NCBI GenBank assembly: GCA_963701265.1
Contig: OY969581.1
Location: 744,001 to 808,000 of the forward strand
Length of the DNA: 64,000 nt
Source of the DNA: VRUE01 sp963701265
GTDB lineage: Bacteria > Actinomycetota > Thermoleophilia > Solirubrobacterales > 70-9
Reading direction: 5' to 3'
This document shows positions 15,666 to 22,781 of this stretch, piece by piece (positions within the stretch are counted from its first letter, which is position 1; each line of letters starts with the position of its first letter). The notes beneath the pieces were generated by a model, which was not told the DNA's origin, did not search any database, and saw only the letters and a program-made list of their open reading frames with translations. Position numbers and translations under genes: made by a program.

Positions 15666-15960
15666 CGTCGAGCGCTTGACCTTCGGTCGAAACGACCGCA
15701 CCGGACAAGTCGCATAACCAGCTCGCCATGCGGCAGCTCTTCAGCCTTTCAATCCGATGGCTTAGCAAGGGCTCTTGCGCGAGGATTCCTGTCTCGAATG
15801 CTGGGCGCTGGGACTTTTGTAAAGCTCACGGAGTTCTTGCGTTCCGCTCGCCTAGTGATTGCCGCAGTGCTTGTCGCTACGCTTATGGCAAGGATTGGCC
15901 TGAAGTTTGCCCGATGGCTACCGGCTCATTTCCAGGGAATTCTTCTGCACGCACAAGACA
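15666..15960. other. Intergenic stretch upstream of the Fic operator
   Basis: About 295 nt with no supported gene. A plus-strand frame (15728-15994) encodes a cysteine- and serine-rich sequence without family features and runs through the Fic operator, so I reject it. No RNA or repeat was seen. Confidence 0.5.
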
Positions 15961-16011
15961 ACTTGCGTCTCTTATAGCTAGACGCAAGTTTTAGCCGATA
16001 TATTTGCGTCT
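15961..16011 (+). promoter_or_regulatory. Operator/promoter of the Fic gene: three TTGCGTCT half-sites
   Basis: A perfect inverted repeat ACTTGCGTCT (15961-15970) and AGACGCAAGT (15980-15989) with a 9-nt spacer containing TATAGC, plus a third direct half-site TTGCGTCT (16004-16011) ending right against the GTG start. A TATA-like box (GATATAT) lies between. This is the layout of a repressor operator covering the promoter and start. The Fic protein's own C-terminal winged helix is the obvious candidate regulator, by inference. Confidence 0.7.
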
Positions 16012-17190
16012 GTGGATACGGCCACTCTTGAGCAAAGCCCTATCGGCAACCTGATTCCCATTCTTGGGCCGGATCCGGTCACTCACGAGATGGTCGAGGG
16101 CAGAGCTTTCCTGCCCGATCCGTTGCCACGAGAAATCGTGCTTTCAACGAAGACCTGGAACGTCGTCAACTCGGCCACCGCTGCGCTGGCTCGGCTCGAT
16201 GGTGCCGCAAGGCGTATCCCTGAGCCCTCGCTCTTCCGTCGGCCTACCCTGCGTCGTGAGGCGCAGAGCACGAGCGCGCTGGAGGGGACGTACGCTCCGT
16301 TCGCCGACGTCCTCGCGGCAGAGGGCGACGATCCGCAGCATCTCTCTGCGGAGCTGGTTGAGGTCCTCAACTTCGAGCGGATGGCTGAGCTCGCCTTCTC
16401 TTGGCCCGAGAATCGCGCTCTCACGATCGGCATGTTGGGTGCCTTGCAGAAGGCGCTCGTCCGTGACACCGCGGGCGAGCTGTCGGATGCCGGGGGACTT
16501 CGCGACCGAATCGTTGTCATCGGTGCCCGTGGCGCCGGATTCGATGAGGCCCGATTCGTGCCCCCACCCCCCGGAGACCAGTTGCGCGGCGGCGTCGAGG
16601 AGTTGCTCGCATGGATCGCTTCGCCTCCTGAGCTGCCGACCGTCGTTCTCGCGGCGCTTGGTCACTATCAATTTGAGTCGCTCCATCCGTACTCCGACGG
16701 GAACGGGAGGCTAGGTCGCCTATTGGTGATCGTTCAGCTCTTGCGGGGTGCGGTAATCCAAGAGCCGCTCCTCGTTGTCTCTCCATGGTTTGAGAAACGC
16801 CGCGACCGCTATCAAGACGAACTCATGCGCCTCAGCTGCGATGGGGACTGGGATCGGTGGGTCAGCTTCTTTGCCGAGGGAGTTGCGGCATCAGCCCTTG
16901 ACTCTCAGCAGAAAGTCGAGGGCCTGGTTGCCCTGCAGGAGCAGTTGCGCCGTCGAGTGCAAGATGCGAACAAGCGGGGCTCTGCCGAGCAGCTGGCCGC
17001 GGACCTGGTTGGTCGCCCTTACGTCGATCGGCCCTGGGTGGCCAAGCGCCTTGGCCTGTCGGGCCAGGGCGCTCAAAATGCAATCAACACTCTCGTGTCG
17101 CTGGGTATCTTGGAGCCCGCCCCCGTTCGTCTCGCAAGAAACGCCCGCCTATATGTAGCCCCAGAGGTTGTGCAGATCATTTCGTCGTAA
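16012..17190 (+). CDS. Fic family protein (AMPylase type, class II) with C-terminal winged helix
   Basis: 392 aa from GTG 16012. The N-terminal Fic_N region carries the inhibitory motif (S/T)xxxE(G/N) as T87-SAL-E91-G92. The Fic core motif HPYSDGNGRLGR spans 225-236 with catalytic His225. The C-terminal part (~330-392) is a winged helix: VDRPWVAKRLGLSGQGAQN, NTLVSLGILEP and a wing NARLYVAPEV. Family members transfer AMP from ATP to target hydroxyls; Glu91 would block ATP in the resting state. This architecture usually stands without a separate antitoxin, and the DNA-binding end suggests self-regulation at the upstream operator. Confidence 0.9.
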   Translation: MDTATLEQSPIGNLIPILGPDPVTHEMVEGRAFLPDPLPREIVLSTKTWNVVNSATAALARLDGAARRIPEPSLFRRPTLRREAQSTSALEGTYAPFADVLAAEGDDPQHLSAELVEVLNFERMAELAFSWPENRALTIGMLGALQKALVRDTAGELSDAGGLRDRIVVIGARGAGFDEARFVPPPPGDQLRGGVEELLAWIASPPELPTVVLAALGHYQFESLHPYSDGNGRLGRLLVIVQLLRGAVIQEPLLVVSPWFEKRRDRYQDELMRLSCDGDWDRWVSFFAEGVAASALDSQQKVEGLVALQEQLRRRVQDANKRGSAEQLAADLVGRPYVDRPWVAKRLGLSGQGAQNAINTLVSLGILEPAPVRLARNARLYVAPEVVQIISS

Positions 17191-17267
17191 CGCACCATCA
17201 GGGCGCTGGGGTCGCATCTCGGTCGCATCACCGCCGCAACCCCGCTCCCCCAAGGCCAGCCCTCAGC
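17191..17267. other. Short spacer between Fic gene and tRNA remnant
   Basis: 77 nt following the Fic stop. No terminator hairpin and no gene seen. Confidence 0.5.
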
Positions 17268-17333
17268 CTTTCTAGCCGGGAGGTCGAAAGTTCGACTCTC
17301 TCCGGGCACATATGTCTCTCTCCGGGCACATAT
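17268..17333 (+). repeat. Degraded tRNA-Glu 3'-end copies (island right end)
   Basis: 17268-17310 aligns with 8551-8592 of tRNA-Glu, from the anticodon loop to the discriminator, with about five mismatches and one extra G. The last 18 nt (CTCTCTCCGGGCACATAT, 17296-17313) is repeated at 17316-17333. This is what remains of an attachment-site duplication, possibly from two successive integrations. Confidence 0.7.
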
Positions 17334-17344
17334 TCGTCTGCTCA

Positions 17345-17782
17345 TCAGACGGCCATGAGGGCTCGGTCGAGGTTGTCAAAGCACCTCGTCCAGCCCCCTT
17401 CGTGAGACCGAACCGACTCCTCGTCTCTGAGCCCGCTGTGGGTCATGCGCACAGTGGTCACGCCTTCTGACTCTTCGAAGTCGAGCTCGATCAGCGTCTC
17501 CCGATCCGTGTCCTCGTCCCAGGTCCAGGTGAACGCCAGGCGGGTGGGGGGATCGATCTCGGTGTAGCGACCGCTACCGCCGTGCTTGGCGTCCTTATGT
17601 GGGTCGCGCATGACCACGCGGACGCCGCCGCCGACGCGTAGGTCGACCTTTGCTTCGGGGGTCTCCCAGTCGTGCTCGGCGTGGAACCAACGCCGTAGAA
17701 CCTCCTCGCTGGTCCAGGCGTCGAAGACCGCTTGGGCGGGGGCCTGGAAGGCGCGCTCGATTAGCAGCGTCTCGCGGCTCAT
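17345..17782 (-). CDS. SRPBCC (AHSA1-like) domain protein
   Basis: 145 aa from ATG 17782, whose ATGA overlaps the upstream gene's stop; GAGAGGAG precedes it. Start-art fold of the AHSA1 family: ERAFQAPAQAVFDAWTSEE, LRRWFHAEHD, YTEIDPPTRLAFTWTWDED, then EGVTTVRMTHSGL and a C-terminal helix GGWTRCFDNLDRAL. The family forms a hydrophobic ligand pocket; its ligands are mostly unknown. It is the last gene of an ArsR-led operon, an arrangement repeated across actinobacteria. Confidence 0.85.
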   Translation of the reverse strand: MSRETLLIERAFQAPAQAVFDAWTSEEVLRRWFHAEHDWETPEAKVDLRVGGGVRVVMRDPHKDAKHGGSGRYTEIDPPTRLAFTWTWDEDTDRETLIELDFEESEGVTTVRMTHSGLRDEESVRSHEGGWTRCFDNLDRALMAV

Positions 17783-17913
17783 CGGTGTTGCTCCTCTCGA
17801 CGTCGCAGGTGCACGGTAAGCCAGGCCCGCGCCACAACCACCGTGCCGGGGCCTGCCAGCCAGGGCAGGAACTCCTCCACCGGTACGCCGCCGACGTGCG
17901 CGAGCGGGATCAT
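17779..17913 (-). CDS. 44-aa membrane peptide in the ArsR operon
   Basis: 44 aa from ATG 17913. MIPLAHVGGVPVEEFLPWLA leads into GPGTVVVARAWLTVHLRRRE: a short amphipathic start, one hydrophobic segment and a basic tail. It is linked by ATGA overlaps at both ends (its start to the DUF899 stop, its stop to the SRPBCC start), which strongly argues it is translated. The HVGGVPVEE segment looks like small proteins I associate with other actinobacterial loci. Function unknown; single-pass membrane protein is the best guess. Confidence 0.65.
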   Translation of the reverse strand: MIPLAHVGGVPVEEFLPWLAGPGTVVVARAWLTVHLRRREEQHR

Positions 17914-18641
17914 GTGCTGCTCGATCCACGCTGGGAGGCCGTCGCGTCCGAGAGGGCGTGCTCGAAGTCGCTCGCGTCCTCGTACTCGTCGTGGAGGTTC
18001 CACCACACGTAGGCCTGGGTCTGTGGGTAGCCCTCGGGTGAGTCCTCCCACTTCTCCTGGCGGCCAAGCGCGGTGATGTCCAGGTAGGACCAGATGCTGC
18101 CGAGTGCCTCGTCGCCGCGCTTGTCAGTGAAGTAGGTGCGGAAGATCCGGTCCTCGTCGTCGCGGTAGAAGACATTGGTGCCGTGCCATTCGTCAACACC
18201 GAAGTCGGTGTCGAAATCGTCGGTGAGCGTGTACCAGGGCATCTCCCAGCCCATCCGCTTGCGGTAGCGCTCGATGTCCGCCTGGGGTGCCCGGGAAACG
18301 TGCGCGAAGGTCGTGTTGCGCGCGTTCAGGTGAGCCAGGTTGGCGACTTCGTCAGCCATGAATGAGCAACCGCGACAGCCGCTCTCGGGCCAGTCGGCGA
18401 CACCGGGCTCGAAGAAGAAGCGATAGAGGATCAGTTGCCGGCGCCCCTCGAAGAGATCGAGCAGGCTCGCTGGCCCGTTGGGTCCCTCGAAGCTGTAGTC
18501 CTTCTCCACGGCCATTCGTGGCATCCGACGGCGTTCGGCAGCCAGGGCGTCGCGGGCGCGGGTCAACTCCTTCTCCCTGACCAGCAACTTCTCGCGGGCG
18601 GACTCCCACTCCTGTGGGGAAACGATCGGCGGCATCTTCAT
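17910..18641 (-). CDS. DUF899 family (thioredoxin-like) protein
   Basis: 243 aa from ATG 18641, overlapping the ArsR stop as ATGA. N-terminal helix SPQEWESAREKLLVREKE, then RRMPRMAVEKDYSFEGPNG, LLDLFEGRRQLILYRFFF and GCRGCSFMADEVANLAHLNA. The CxxC at GCRGCS sits where a thioredoxin-fold active site is expected. A later WYTLTDDFDTDFGVDEWHG and a GSIWSYLDITALGRQE complete the family pattern. Members are predicted thioredoxin-fold proteins of unknown role. Co-transcribed with ArsR and SRPBCC genes. Confidence 0.88.
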   Translation of the reverse strand: MKMPPIVSPQEWESAREKLLVREKELTRARDALAAERRRMPRMAVEKDYSFEGPNGPASLLDLFEGRRQLILYRFFFEPGVADWPESGCRGCSFMADEVANLAHLNARNTTFAHVSRAPQADIERYRKRMGWEMPWYTLTDDFDTDFGVDEWHGTNVFYRDDEDRIFRTYFTDKRGDEALGSIWSYLDITALGRQEKWEDSPEGYPQTQAYVWWNLHDEYEDASDFEHALSDATASQRGSSST

Positions 18642-18949
18642 TTCGACTCCTCCTTCAAGTACTCGTCGACGACATCGAACAGGCGCCCCCAGAGGGCGCG
18701 CTGGCGATCCATCCACTCCGCCGCCTCGTCGAGCACCTTGGGCTCGAGCGAAAGGCGGTGGGTACGGCCCTCTATTACCCGGGTGACGACGCCCGTCTCC
18801 TCCAGGACCCGCAGGTGCTTGGAGATCGCGGGTTTGGAGACGTCGAAGCCGCGGGTGACTTCGCCAACGGTTGCCGGACCAGCGGCGAGGCGTTCGACGA
18901 TCCTGCGGCGAATCGGATGCGAGAGAGCCTTGAATGGATCGTTAACCAT
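18638..18949 (-). CDS. ArsR-family winged-helix repressor
   Basis: 103 aa from ATG 18949. Classic short ArsR fold: FKALSHPIRRRIVERLAAGP, VGEVTRGFDVSKPAISKHLRV as the helix-turn-helix, then LEETGVVTRVIEGRTHRL as the wing and a C-terminal dimerisation helix. There is no CxC metal site in helix 3, so it senses something other than arsenite-type metals or only acts by occupancy. First gene of a four-gene operon; its start codon lies inside a perfect palindrome (18941-18958), so autorepression is likely. Confidence 0.92.
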   Translation of the reverse strand: MVNDPFKALSHPIRRRIVERLAAGPATVGEVTRGFDVSKPAISKHLRVLEETGVVTRVIEGRTHRLSLEPKVLDEAAEWMDRQRALWGRLFDVVDEYLKEESK

Positions 18950-18958
18950 TTGGTTAAC
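18941..18958 (-). promoter_or_regulatory. ArsR operator overlapping the start codon
   Basis: Palindrome GTTAACCA-TT-TGGTTAAC with 8-bp perfect arms. The ArsR ATG is within it, so codons 1-3 (Met-Val-Asn) are part of the operator. This implies a very short leader or a leaderless transcript, and a repressor that would block transcription start directly. Confidence 0.75.
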
Positions 18959-18984
18959 GATAGCGAAGAGGCTACTTCGGCGAG

Positions 18985-19329
18985 TCAGGCAGCGCCGGGC
19001 TCTGACTCCTCGACCGTCAGCTCGGCGGTCGGGACGAGCTCGAGACGCTGGTCCGGGATCGGCTCGCCGCTCCTGACCGAGAGGCCGTAGGTGCCGGCGG
19101 CGAGTCGCTCTTCGGCTCGCTCGACCGCGGCGAGTCGGCCGCGCAGGTCCTCGAGGCGACCGGCGTCGAACTCGTCCTGGTAGAGGCCCTCGGAGTCCCG
19201 GTCGCCGGGCTCGCGGCGTTGGTCACCCTCCTCGGTGCCTTCGCCCTCGATCGAGGCGATCTCTCGCTCGACCTGGGCTCGCTCAGCTGCAATCAACTCT
19301 TTGGCGCGCTCCGGTTTCATGGCCGACAC
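18985..19329 (-). CDS. DksA/TraR-like protein lacking the zinc cysteines
   Basis: 114 aa from ATG 19329; ATG 19320 (MKPERAK) is an equally good start. N-terminal half: a helical hairpin with acidic loop (ERAQVEREIASIEG ... DRDSEGLYQDEFDAGRLEDL). C-terminal GTYGLSVRSGEPIPDQRLEL aligns with the C4 zinc finger of the family (normally GTYGxCxxCGxxIxxxRL), but both cysteines of the first pair are Ser and the second pair is absent. It may still enter the RNA polymerase secondary channel, or have diverged. It sits between the ArsR operon and a methyltransferase. Confidence 0.75.
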   Translation of the reverse strand: MSAMKPERAKELIAAERAQVEREIASIEGEGTEEGDQRREPGDRDSEGLYQDEFDAGRLEDLRGRLAAVERAEERLAAGTYGLSVRSGEPIPDQRLELVPTAELTVEESEPGAA

Positions 19330-19341
19330 GGTACCCGGCTT

Positions 19342-20112
19342 TCAGCCTTTCGATTCCTGCCGGTCGCCTTCCGACAGCACCAGACGCAGGCCGACATCGA
19401 GCTCCGGGCGTTCGCGCAGGTGCCCGTGGCGCTCCTCCCAGGCGCCGCTCTCCAGGTCCGCGGCGAGGCGTTCGCGGCCGCCGCGGCGCGCCTCCTCGGA
19501 GATGCTCTGCCAGACCCACATCGGTTGCACCACTTCCTCGTCAAAGAGCATCTCCGGCCGGGCCCAGAGCGCTGCGAAGAAGAGGTCGGTGCAGTCGCGG
19601 GGAACCGGGATCGGCGCGCTCGTCGATTCCGGCAAGCGCGCCATCAGCTCCCCGCTGCTCGCTCCAGAGCGACGCTTCAGGGCAAGCATCTCCGGGAAGT
19701 AGTCGCGAGCGATCCAGAGGTCCGCCAGCGCCTCGGGATCGAAGGCGACGATCACGATCCGTCCCTTGCTCACGCGCTGCATCTCCGCCAGGCCGGCATC
19801 GAGGTCCGCCCAGTGGTGGGCCGTCAGCACCGCCATCGACGCGTCGAAGCTGTCATCAGCAAAAGGCAGGTCTTCAGCGCTCGCCTGCACCGCCGGCGCC
19901 GCGCCGGTCGGCCGTTGCCCAATCATCTCCGCCGAGGGCTCGACCGCGGTCACCTCGCGCACCTCCGGCTCGTAGGAGCCGGTCCCCGCGCCGACGTTGA
20001 GCACGGTTCGGGCATCGCCGAGGGCGGCGTCGATCTGCGCCGCGATCTGCGGGTCAGGGCGGCGAACCCGGCTGTAGCCTCGTCCCAGCCGGTCGTAGGG
20101 CACTACGCTCAC
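19342..20112 (-). CDS. Class I SAM-dependent methyltransferase
   Basis: 256 aa from ATG 20112. Motif I VLNVGAGTGSYEP (SAM-binding glycine loop), acidic post-I VTAVEPSAEM, then ASAEDLPFADDSFDASMAVL as motifs II-III, typical of the Methyltransf_11 type. The C-terminal part (PRDCTDLFFAALWARPE and on) is helical and probably caps the substrate site. The substrate is unknown. 12 nt separate it from the DksA-like gene downstream, so they may share a transcript. Confidence 0.88.
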   Translation of the reverse strand: MSVVPYDRLGRGYSRVRRPDPQIAAQIDAALGDARTVLNVGAGTGSYEPEVREVTAVEPSAEMIGQRPTGAAPAVQASAEDLPFADDSFDASMAVLTAHHWADLDAGLAEMQRVSKGRIVIVAFDPEALADLWIARDYFPEMLALKRRSGASSGELMARLPESTSAPIPVPRDCTDLFFAALWARPEMLFDEEVVQPMWVWQSISEEARRGGRERLAADLESGAWEERHGHLRERPELDVGLRLVLSEGDRQESKG

Positions 20113-20261
20113 AGGCCCACTTTAGTCGCGGTTTTGGGCCGGCCTGCGGCGATATCAAACGGCAAGGCCATCACTTATCCCAGGGCGCTATTCTTCGAGT
20201 CAGCCTCGTGCCTCGGCCCGGGGTTTTTCCTTGTAATGGCGCGTAAGTAATCGAGGGAGAA

Positions 20262-20426
20262 ATGGCTCGCGGAGATGTCCGCATCGCGGTGACGATGGCT
20301 TGCGAAGACTGCAAGCGACGCAACTATCAGACAAATAAGTCGCGGCGAAACTCGCCCGACCGGATTGAGCTGCGCAAGTTCTGCCACTGGTGCGGCAAGC
20401 ACACGGCGCATAAGGAGACGCGCTAG
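20262..20426 (+). CDS. rpmG: 50S ribosomal protein L33, zinc-binding form
   Basis: 54 aa from ATG 20262 with GAGGGAGA upstream. Four zinc ligands as CEDC (~14-17) and CHWC (~41-44), the C+ form; KSRRNSPDRIELRKF is the family core. It is the first gene of the secE-nusG-rplKA cluster, 5 nt before secE, as in most actinobacteria. Bacteria with a C+ L33 often keep a C- paralogue used under zinc starvation; none is seen in this window. Confidence 0.93.
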   Translation: MARGDVRIAVTMACEDCKRRNYQTNKSRRNSPDRIELRKFCHWCGKHTAHKETR

Positions 20427-20431
20427 CCCCA

Positions 20432-20959
20432 ATGGCCAAGACGCGCGCACAGCGCAAGGCCGAGCGCCGCGCCCGCGAAGAGCAGGAGCGCAAGCGCATC
20501 GGCTCCGAGCGTGACGGTGAGTCGCACGCTCAGCACGACACGCAGGTGCCGGTCTCCGGCGAGGTCGCCGAGGTCGAGGCGATGGAGCGGGGCATGGGCG
20601 CCGGCGCTCCCGAGGCTGCCCTCGAGACGCCCGACGCCCCCAAGACTTCCTCCCGCGCCGAAAAGCGCGCCGAAGCGAAGGCGCTGAAGGACTCCGAGAA
20701 GCGCAAGCGCGCCGAGCAGAAGCGCCGCGAGAGCGAGCAGCTCGCCAAGAAGCAGAAACAGGCGCAGGCGCAACGCCAGCGCGGCGGCGTCATCGGCTTC
20801 CTCCTCTCCTGCTGGGCGGAGCTGAAAAAGGTCCAGTGGCCCGACCGCGACACCCTGGTCCAGGCCACCGCCGTCACAATCATCTTCGTCGCTGTCGCCG
20901 CCACCTACCTCGGCGCGCTCGACGCGGCTTTCAACTTCCTCGTCAAGCAGATCCTCTAG
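20432..20959 (+). CDS. secE: Preprotein translocase subunit SecE with long N-terminal extension
   Basis: 175 aa from ATG 20432. The C-terminal ~60 residues are SecE: amphipathic helix FLLSCWAELKKVQWPDRDTL, then one transmembrane helix (~149-171). In the membrane it clamps SecY. The first ~115 residues are a charged, Lys/Glu/Ala-rich, low-complexity extension with coiled-coil character, absent from the common ~60-aa bacterial SecE. Longer N-termini do occur in actinobacteria. Lies between rpmG and nusG, the usual order. Confidence 0.92.
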   Translation: MAKTRAQRKAERRAREEQERKRIGSERDGESHAQHDTQVPVSGEVAEVEAMERGMGAGAPEAALETPDAPKTSSRAEKRAEAKALKDSEKRKRAEQKRRESEQLAKKQKQAQAQRQRGGVIGFLLSCWAELKKVQWPDRDTLVQATAVTIIFVAVAATYLGALDAAFNFLVKQIL

Positions 20960-20988
20960 CGGATCTCCGAACAAAGGCTCCCAAGACG

Positions 20989-21513
20989 ATGTATCGCTGG
21001 TACGTGATCAACACCTACTCGGGTCACGAGAACAAGGTCAAGCACAACCTCGAGCACCGGGTTCAGACGATGAGTCAGAACCGCAACGTGCGCCAGGTCG
21101 TCGTTCCCACCGAGCAGGTGATGGAACTCAACAAGGACGGCCAGAAAGAACCGAAAGAGAAGCGCACGATGCCGGGCTACGTCCTGGTCAACATGGAGAT
21201 GACCGATGACGCCTGGGGCCTGGTCAAGAACACCCCCGGGGTGACCGGTTTCGTCGGCTCGCGCAACAAGCCGGTGCCGCTCTCCAAACCGGAGGTCGAC
21301 CGCCTGCTGCATCGCGAGACCGCCGAGCGCCCGCGCACTCAGGCCCAGTTCTCGATCGGCGAGTCGGTCAAGGTCGTATCCGGCCCGCTCTCCGACTTCT
21401 CCGGCGAGATCGCCGAGATCAACGAGGACGCCGCCAAACTCAAGGTTCTGGTCTCGATCTTCGGCCGCGAGACTCCGGTCGAGGTCGGTTACGACCAGGT
21501 CAAGAAGATTTAG
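20989..21513 (+). CDS. nusG: Transcription termination/antitermination protein NusG
   Basis: 174 aa from ATG 20989. The NGN domain begins MYRWYVINTYSGHENKVK and contains RTMPGYVLVNMEMTDDAW and VTGFVG; the C-terminal KOW domain has SIGESVKVVSGPLSDFSGEI and FGRETPVEVGYDQV. NusG binds RNA polymerase's clamp and links it to Rho or to ribosomal S10. Most actinobacterial NusG proteins have an acidic N-terminal extension of 50 or more residues; this one has none. Spaced 29 nt from secE and 31 nt from rplK. Confidence 0.96.
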   Translation: MYRWYVINTYSGHENKVKHNLEHRVQTMSQNRNVRQVVVPTEQVMELNKDGQKEPKEKRTMPGYVLVNMEMTDDAWGLVKNTPGVTGFVGSRNKPVPLSKPEVDRLLHRETAERPRTQAQFSIGESVKVVSGPLSDFSGEIAEINEDAAKLKVLVSIFGRETPVEVGYDQVKKI

Positions 21514-21544
21514 GCGCCCGCCCCCGCTACCCTCTCCGATCCCG

Positions 21545-21967
21545 ATGGCAAAGAAAGTCCTCACTCAGATCAAGCTGCAGATCTCCGCCGGCTCGGCAAA
21601 CCCGGCGCCGCCGGTCGGCCCTGCCCTGGGCCAGCACGGCGTCAACATCATGGAGTTCTGCAAGGCCTTCAACGCCCAGACCCAGTCCGAAGGCGGGACG
21701 ATCATCCCGGTCGAGATCACGGTCTACGAGGACCGCTCCTTCACCTTCATCACCAAGACGCCCCCGGCGGCGGTGCTGATCAAGGAGGCGATCGGGATCA
21801 AGAAGGGCTCGGGCGAGCCCCACGTCAACAAGGTGGGGACGATCTCGATGGACCAGGTCCGCCAGATCGCCGAGCGCAAGATGCCCGACCTCAACGCCAA
21901 CGACCTCGACGCCGCCTCGAAGATCATCGCCGGCACCGCCCGCTCGATGGGCGTGGACGTCAAATAG
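21545..21967 (+). CDS. rplK: 50S ribosomal protein L11
   Basis: 140 aa from ATG 21545. L11 N-terminal domain with PPVGPALGQHGVNIMEFCK and the rRNA-binding C-terminal domain with GSGEPHVNKVGTISMDQVR and GTARSMGV. It forms the stalk base that binds 23S rRNA helices 43-44 and the GTPase factors, and is needed for RelA activation. Usual length. rplA starts 2 nt after its stop; the pair is translationally linked and, in other bacteria, repressed by L1. Confidence 0.97.
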   Translation: MAKKVLTQIKLQISAGSANPAPPVGPALGQHGVNIMEFCKAFNAQTQSEGGTIIPVEITVYEDRSFTFITKTPPAAVLIKEAIGIKKGSGEPHVNKVGTISMDQVRQIAERKMPDLNANDLDAASKIIAGTARSMGVDVK

Positions 21968-21969
21968 CC

Positions 21970-22716
21970 ATGGCTCACGGCAAGCGCTACCGCAAACAGC
22001 TCGACAAGGTCCAACGCGATCACGCCTACCCGCCGGCTGAGGCGATCGACCTGCTCAAGGAGACCGCCAGCGCCAACTTCGACGAGACGGTCGAGCTGCA
22101 CGTGCTGCTCGGCGTCAACGTCCGCCACGCCGAGGAGCAGCTCCGTGGCACCCTCGCCCTTCCCCACGGCCTCGGCAAGGACGTCACCGTGGCGGTCTTC
22201 GCTCAGGGCCAACAGGCCCGCGACGCCGAGGCTGCCGGTGCCGACTTCGTCGGCGGCGACGACCTCGCCAAGAAAGTCGAGGAGGAGGGCTGGACCGACT
22301 TCGACGTCGCGATCTCGACCCCGCAGATGATGGGCACGGTCGGCAAGCTTGGCCGCGTGCTCGGCCCGCAGGGCAAGATGCCGAACCCCAAGGTCGGCAC
22401 CGTCACCGACGACATCGAGAAAGCGGTCAGCGAGTCGAAGGCCGGCAAGGTCGAGTACCGCACCGACCGCCAGGCGATCGTCCACATGGCGATCGGCAAG
22501 GCCAGCCTCACGCCCGACCAGCTGCTCGACAACTTCACCACCGTGATGGAGGAGATCATCCGCGCCAAGCCCTCGGCGGCGAAAGGTCGCTACATCGTCA
22601 CCTGCACGCTGACGACGACGATGGGCCCCGGTATCCGGGTCGATGCCTCCAAGATCGGCGACCGCGATGAGGGTGCCGCTGCACCCCAGGCGGCAGAGGA
22701 ACCCGTAACGGCCTAG
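21970..22716 (+). CDS. rplA: 50S ribosomal protein L1
   Basis: 248 aa from ATG 21970. Family landmarks: KRYRKQLDKVQRDHAYPP start, HVLLGVNVRHAEEQLRGTLA, GKLGRVLGPQGKMPNPKVGTV and VEYRTDRQAIVHMAIGK. Slightly longer than the E. coli protein (~234 aa) because of an Ala/Glu-rich tail. It binds the mobile L1 stalk of 23S rRNA and helps release deacylated tRNA. A 65-nt gap follows before rplJ, where an L10-binding leader would be expected. I see only a short G/C-rich fold there. Confidence 0.96.
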   Translation: MAHGKRYRKQLDKVQRDHAYPPAEAIDLLKETASANFDETVELHVLLGVNVRHAEEQLRGTLALPHGLGKDVTVAVFAQGQQARDAEAAGADFVGGDDLAKKVEEEGWTDFDVAISTPQMMGTVGKLGRVLGPQGKMPNPKVGTVTDDIEKAVSESKAGKVEYRTDRQAIVHMAIGKASLTPDQLLDNFTTVMEEIIRAKPSAAKGRYIVTCTLTTTMGPGIRVDASKIGDRDEGAAAPQAAEEPVTA

Positions 22717-22781
22717 ACTGCGCCGTCGCGAACCCCAGACCACCGGCGGGGCCGACCCCGTAAGCCCGGTGCAGGCGAACG

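Larger units (their letters stand above)
8593..17333. mobile_element. tRNA-Glu-associated defence/toxin island (8.7 kb)
   Basis: Begins at the tRNA-Glu 3' end and stops at degraded copies of that end (17268-17333). It holds the C-terminal part of a tyrosine recombinase gene near the tRNA, an Avs-type STAND NTPase, a small membrane protein, toxin-antitoxin genes and relics, a DUF2283 protein and a Fic protein. The large gene has visibly lower GC and more mixed codon use than the ribosomal region. It looks like an integrated element that has lost mobility and kept defence cargo. Confidence 0.65.

Noticed and set aside
15728..15994. 88-residue frame upstream of the Fic gene
   Set aside because: No recognisable features, Cys/Ser-rich, and it runs through the Fic operator; more likely non-coding.
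17268..17333. Another tRNA gene before the SRPBCC gene
   Set aside because: Only the 3' half resembles tRNA-Glu and it is mutated; no 5' half exists. Treated as an attachment-site relic.
22717..22781. L10-binding leader RNA before rplJ
   Set aside because: The 65-nt gap can fold as a short GC hairpin, but I could not identify the kink-turn or conserved L10 leader bases.
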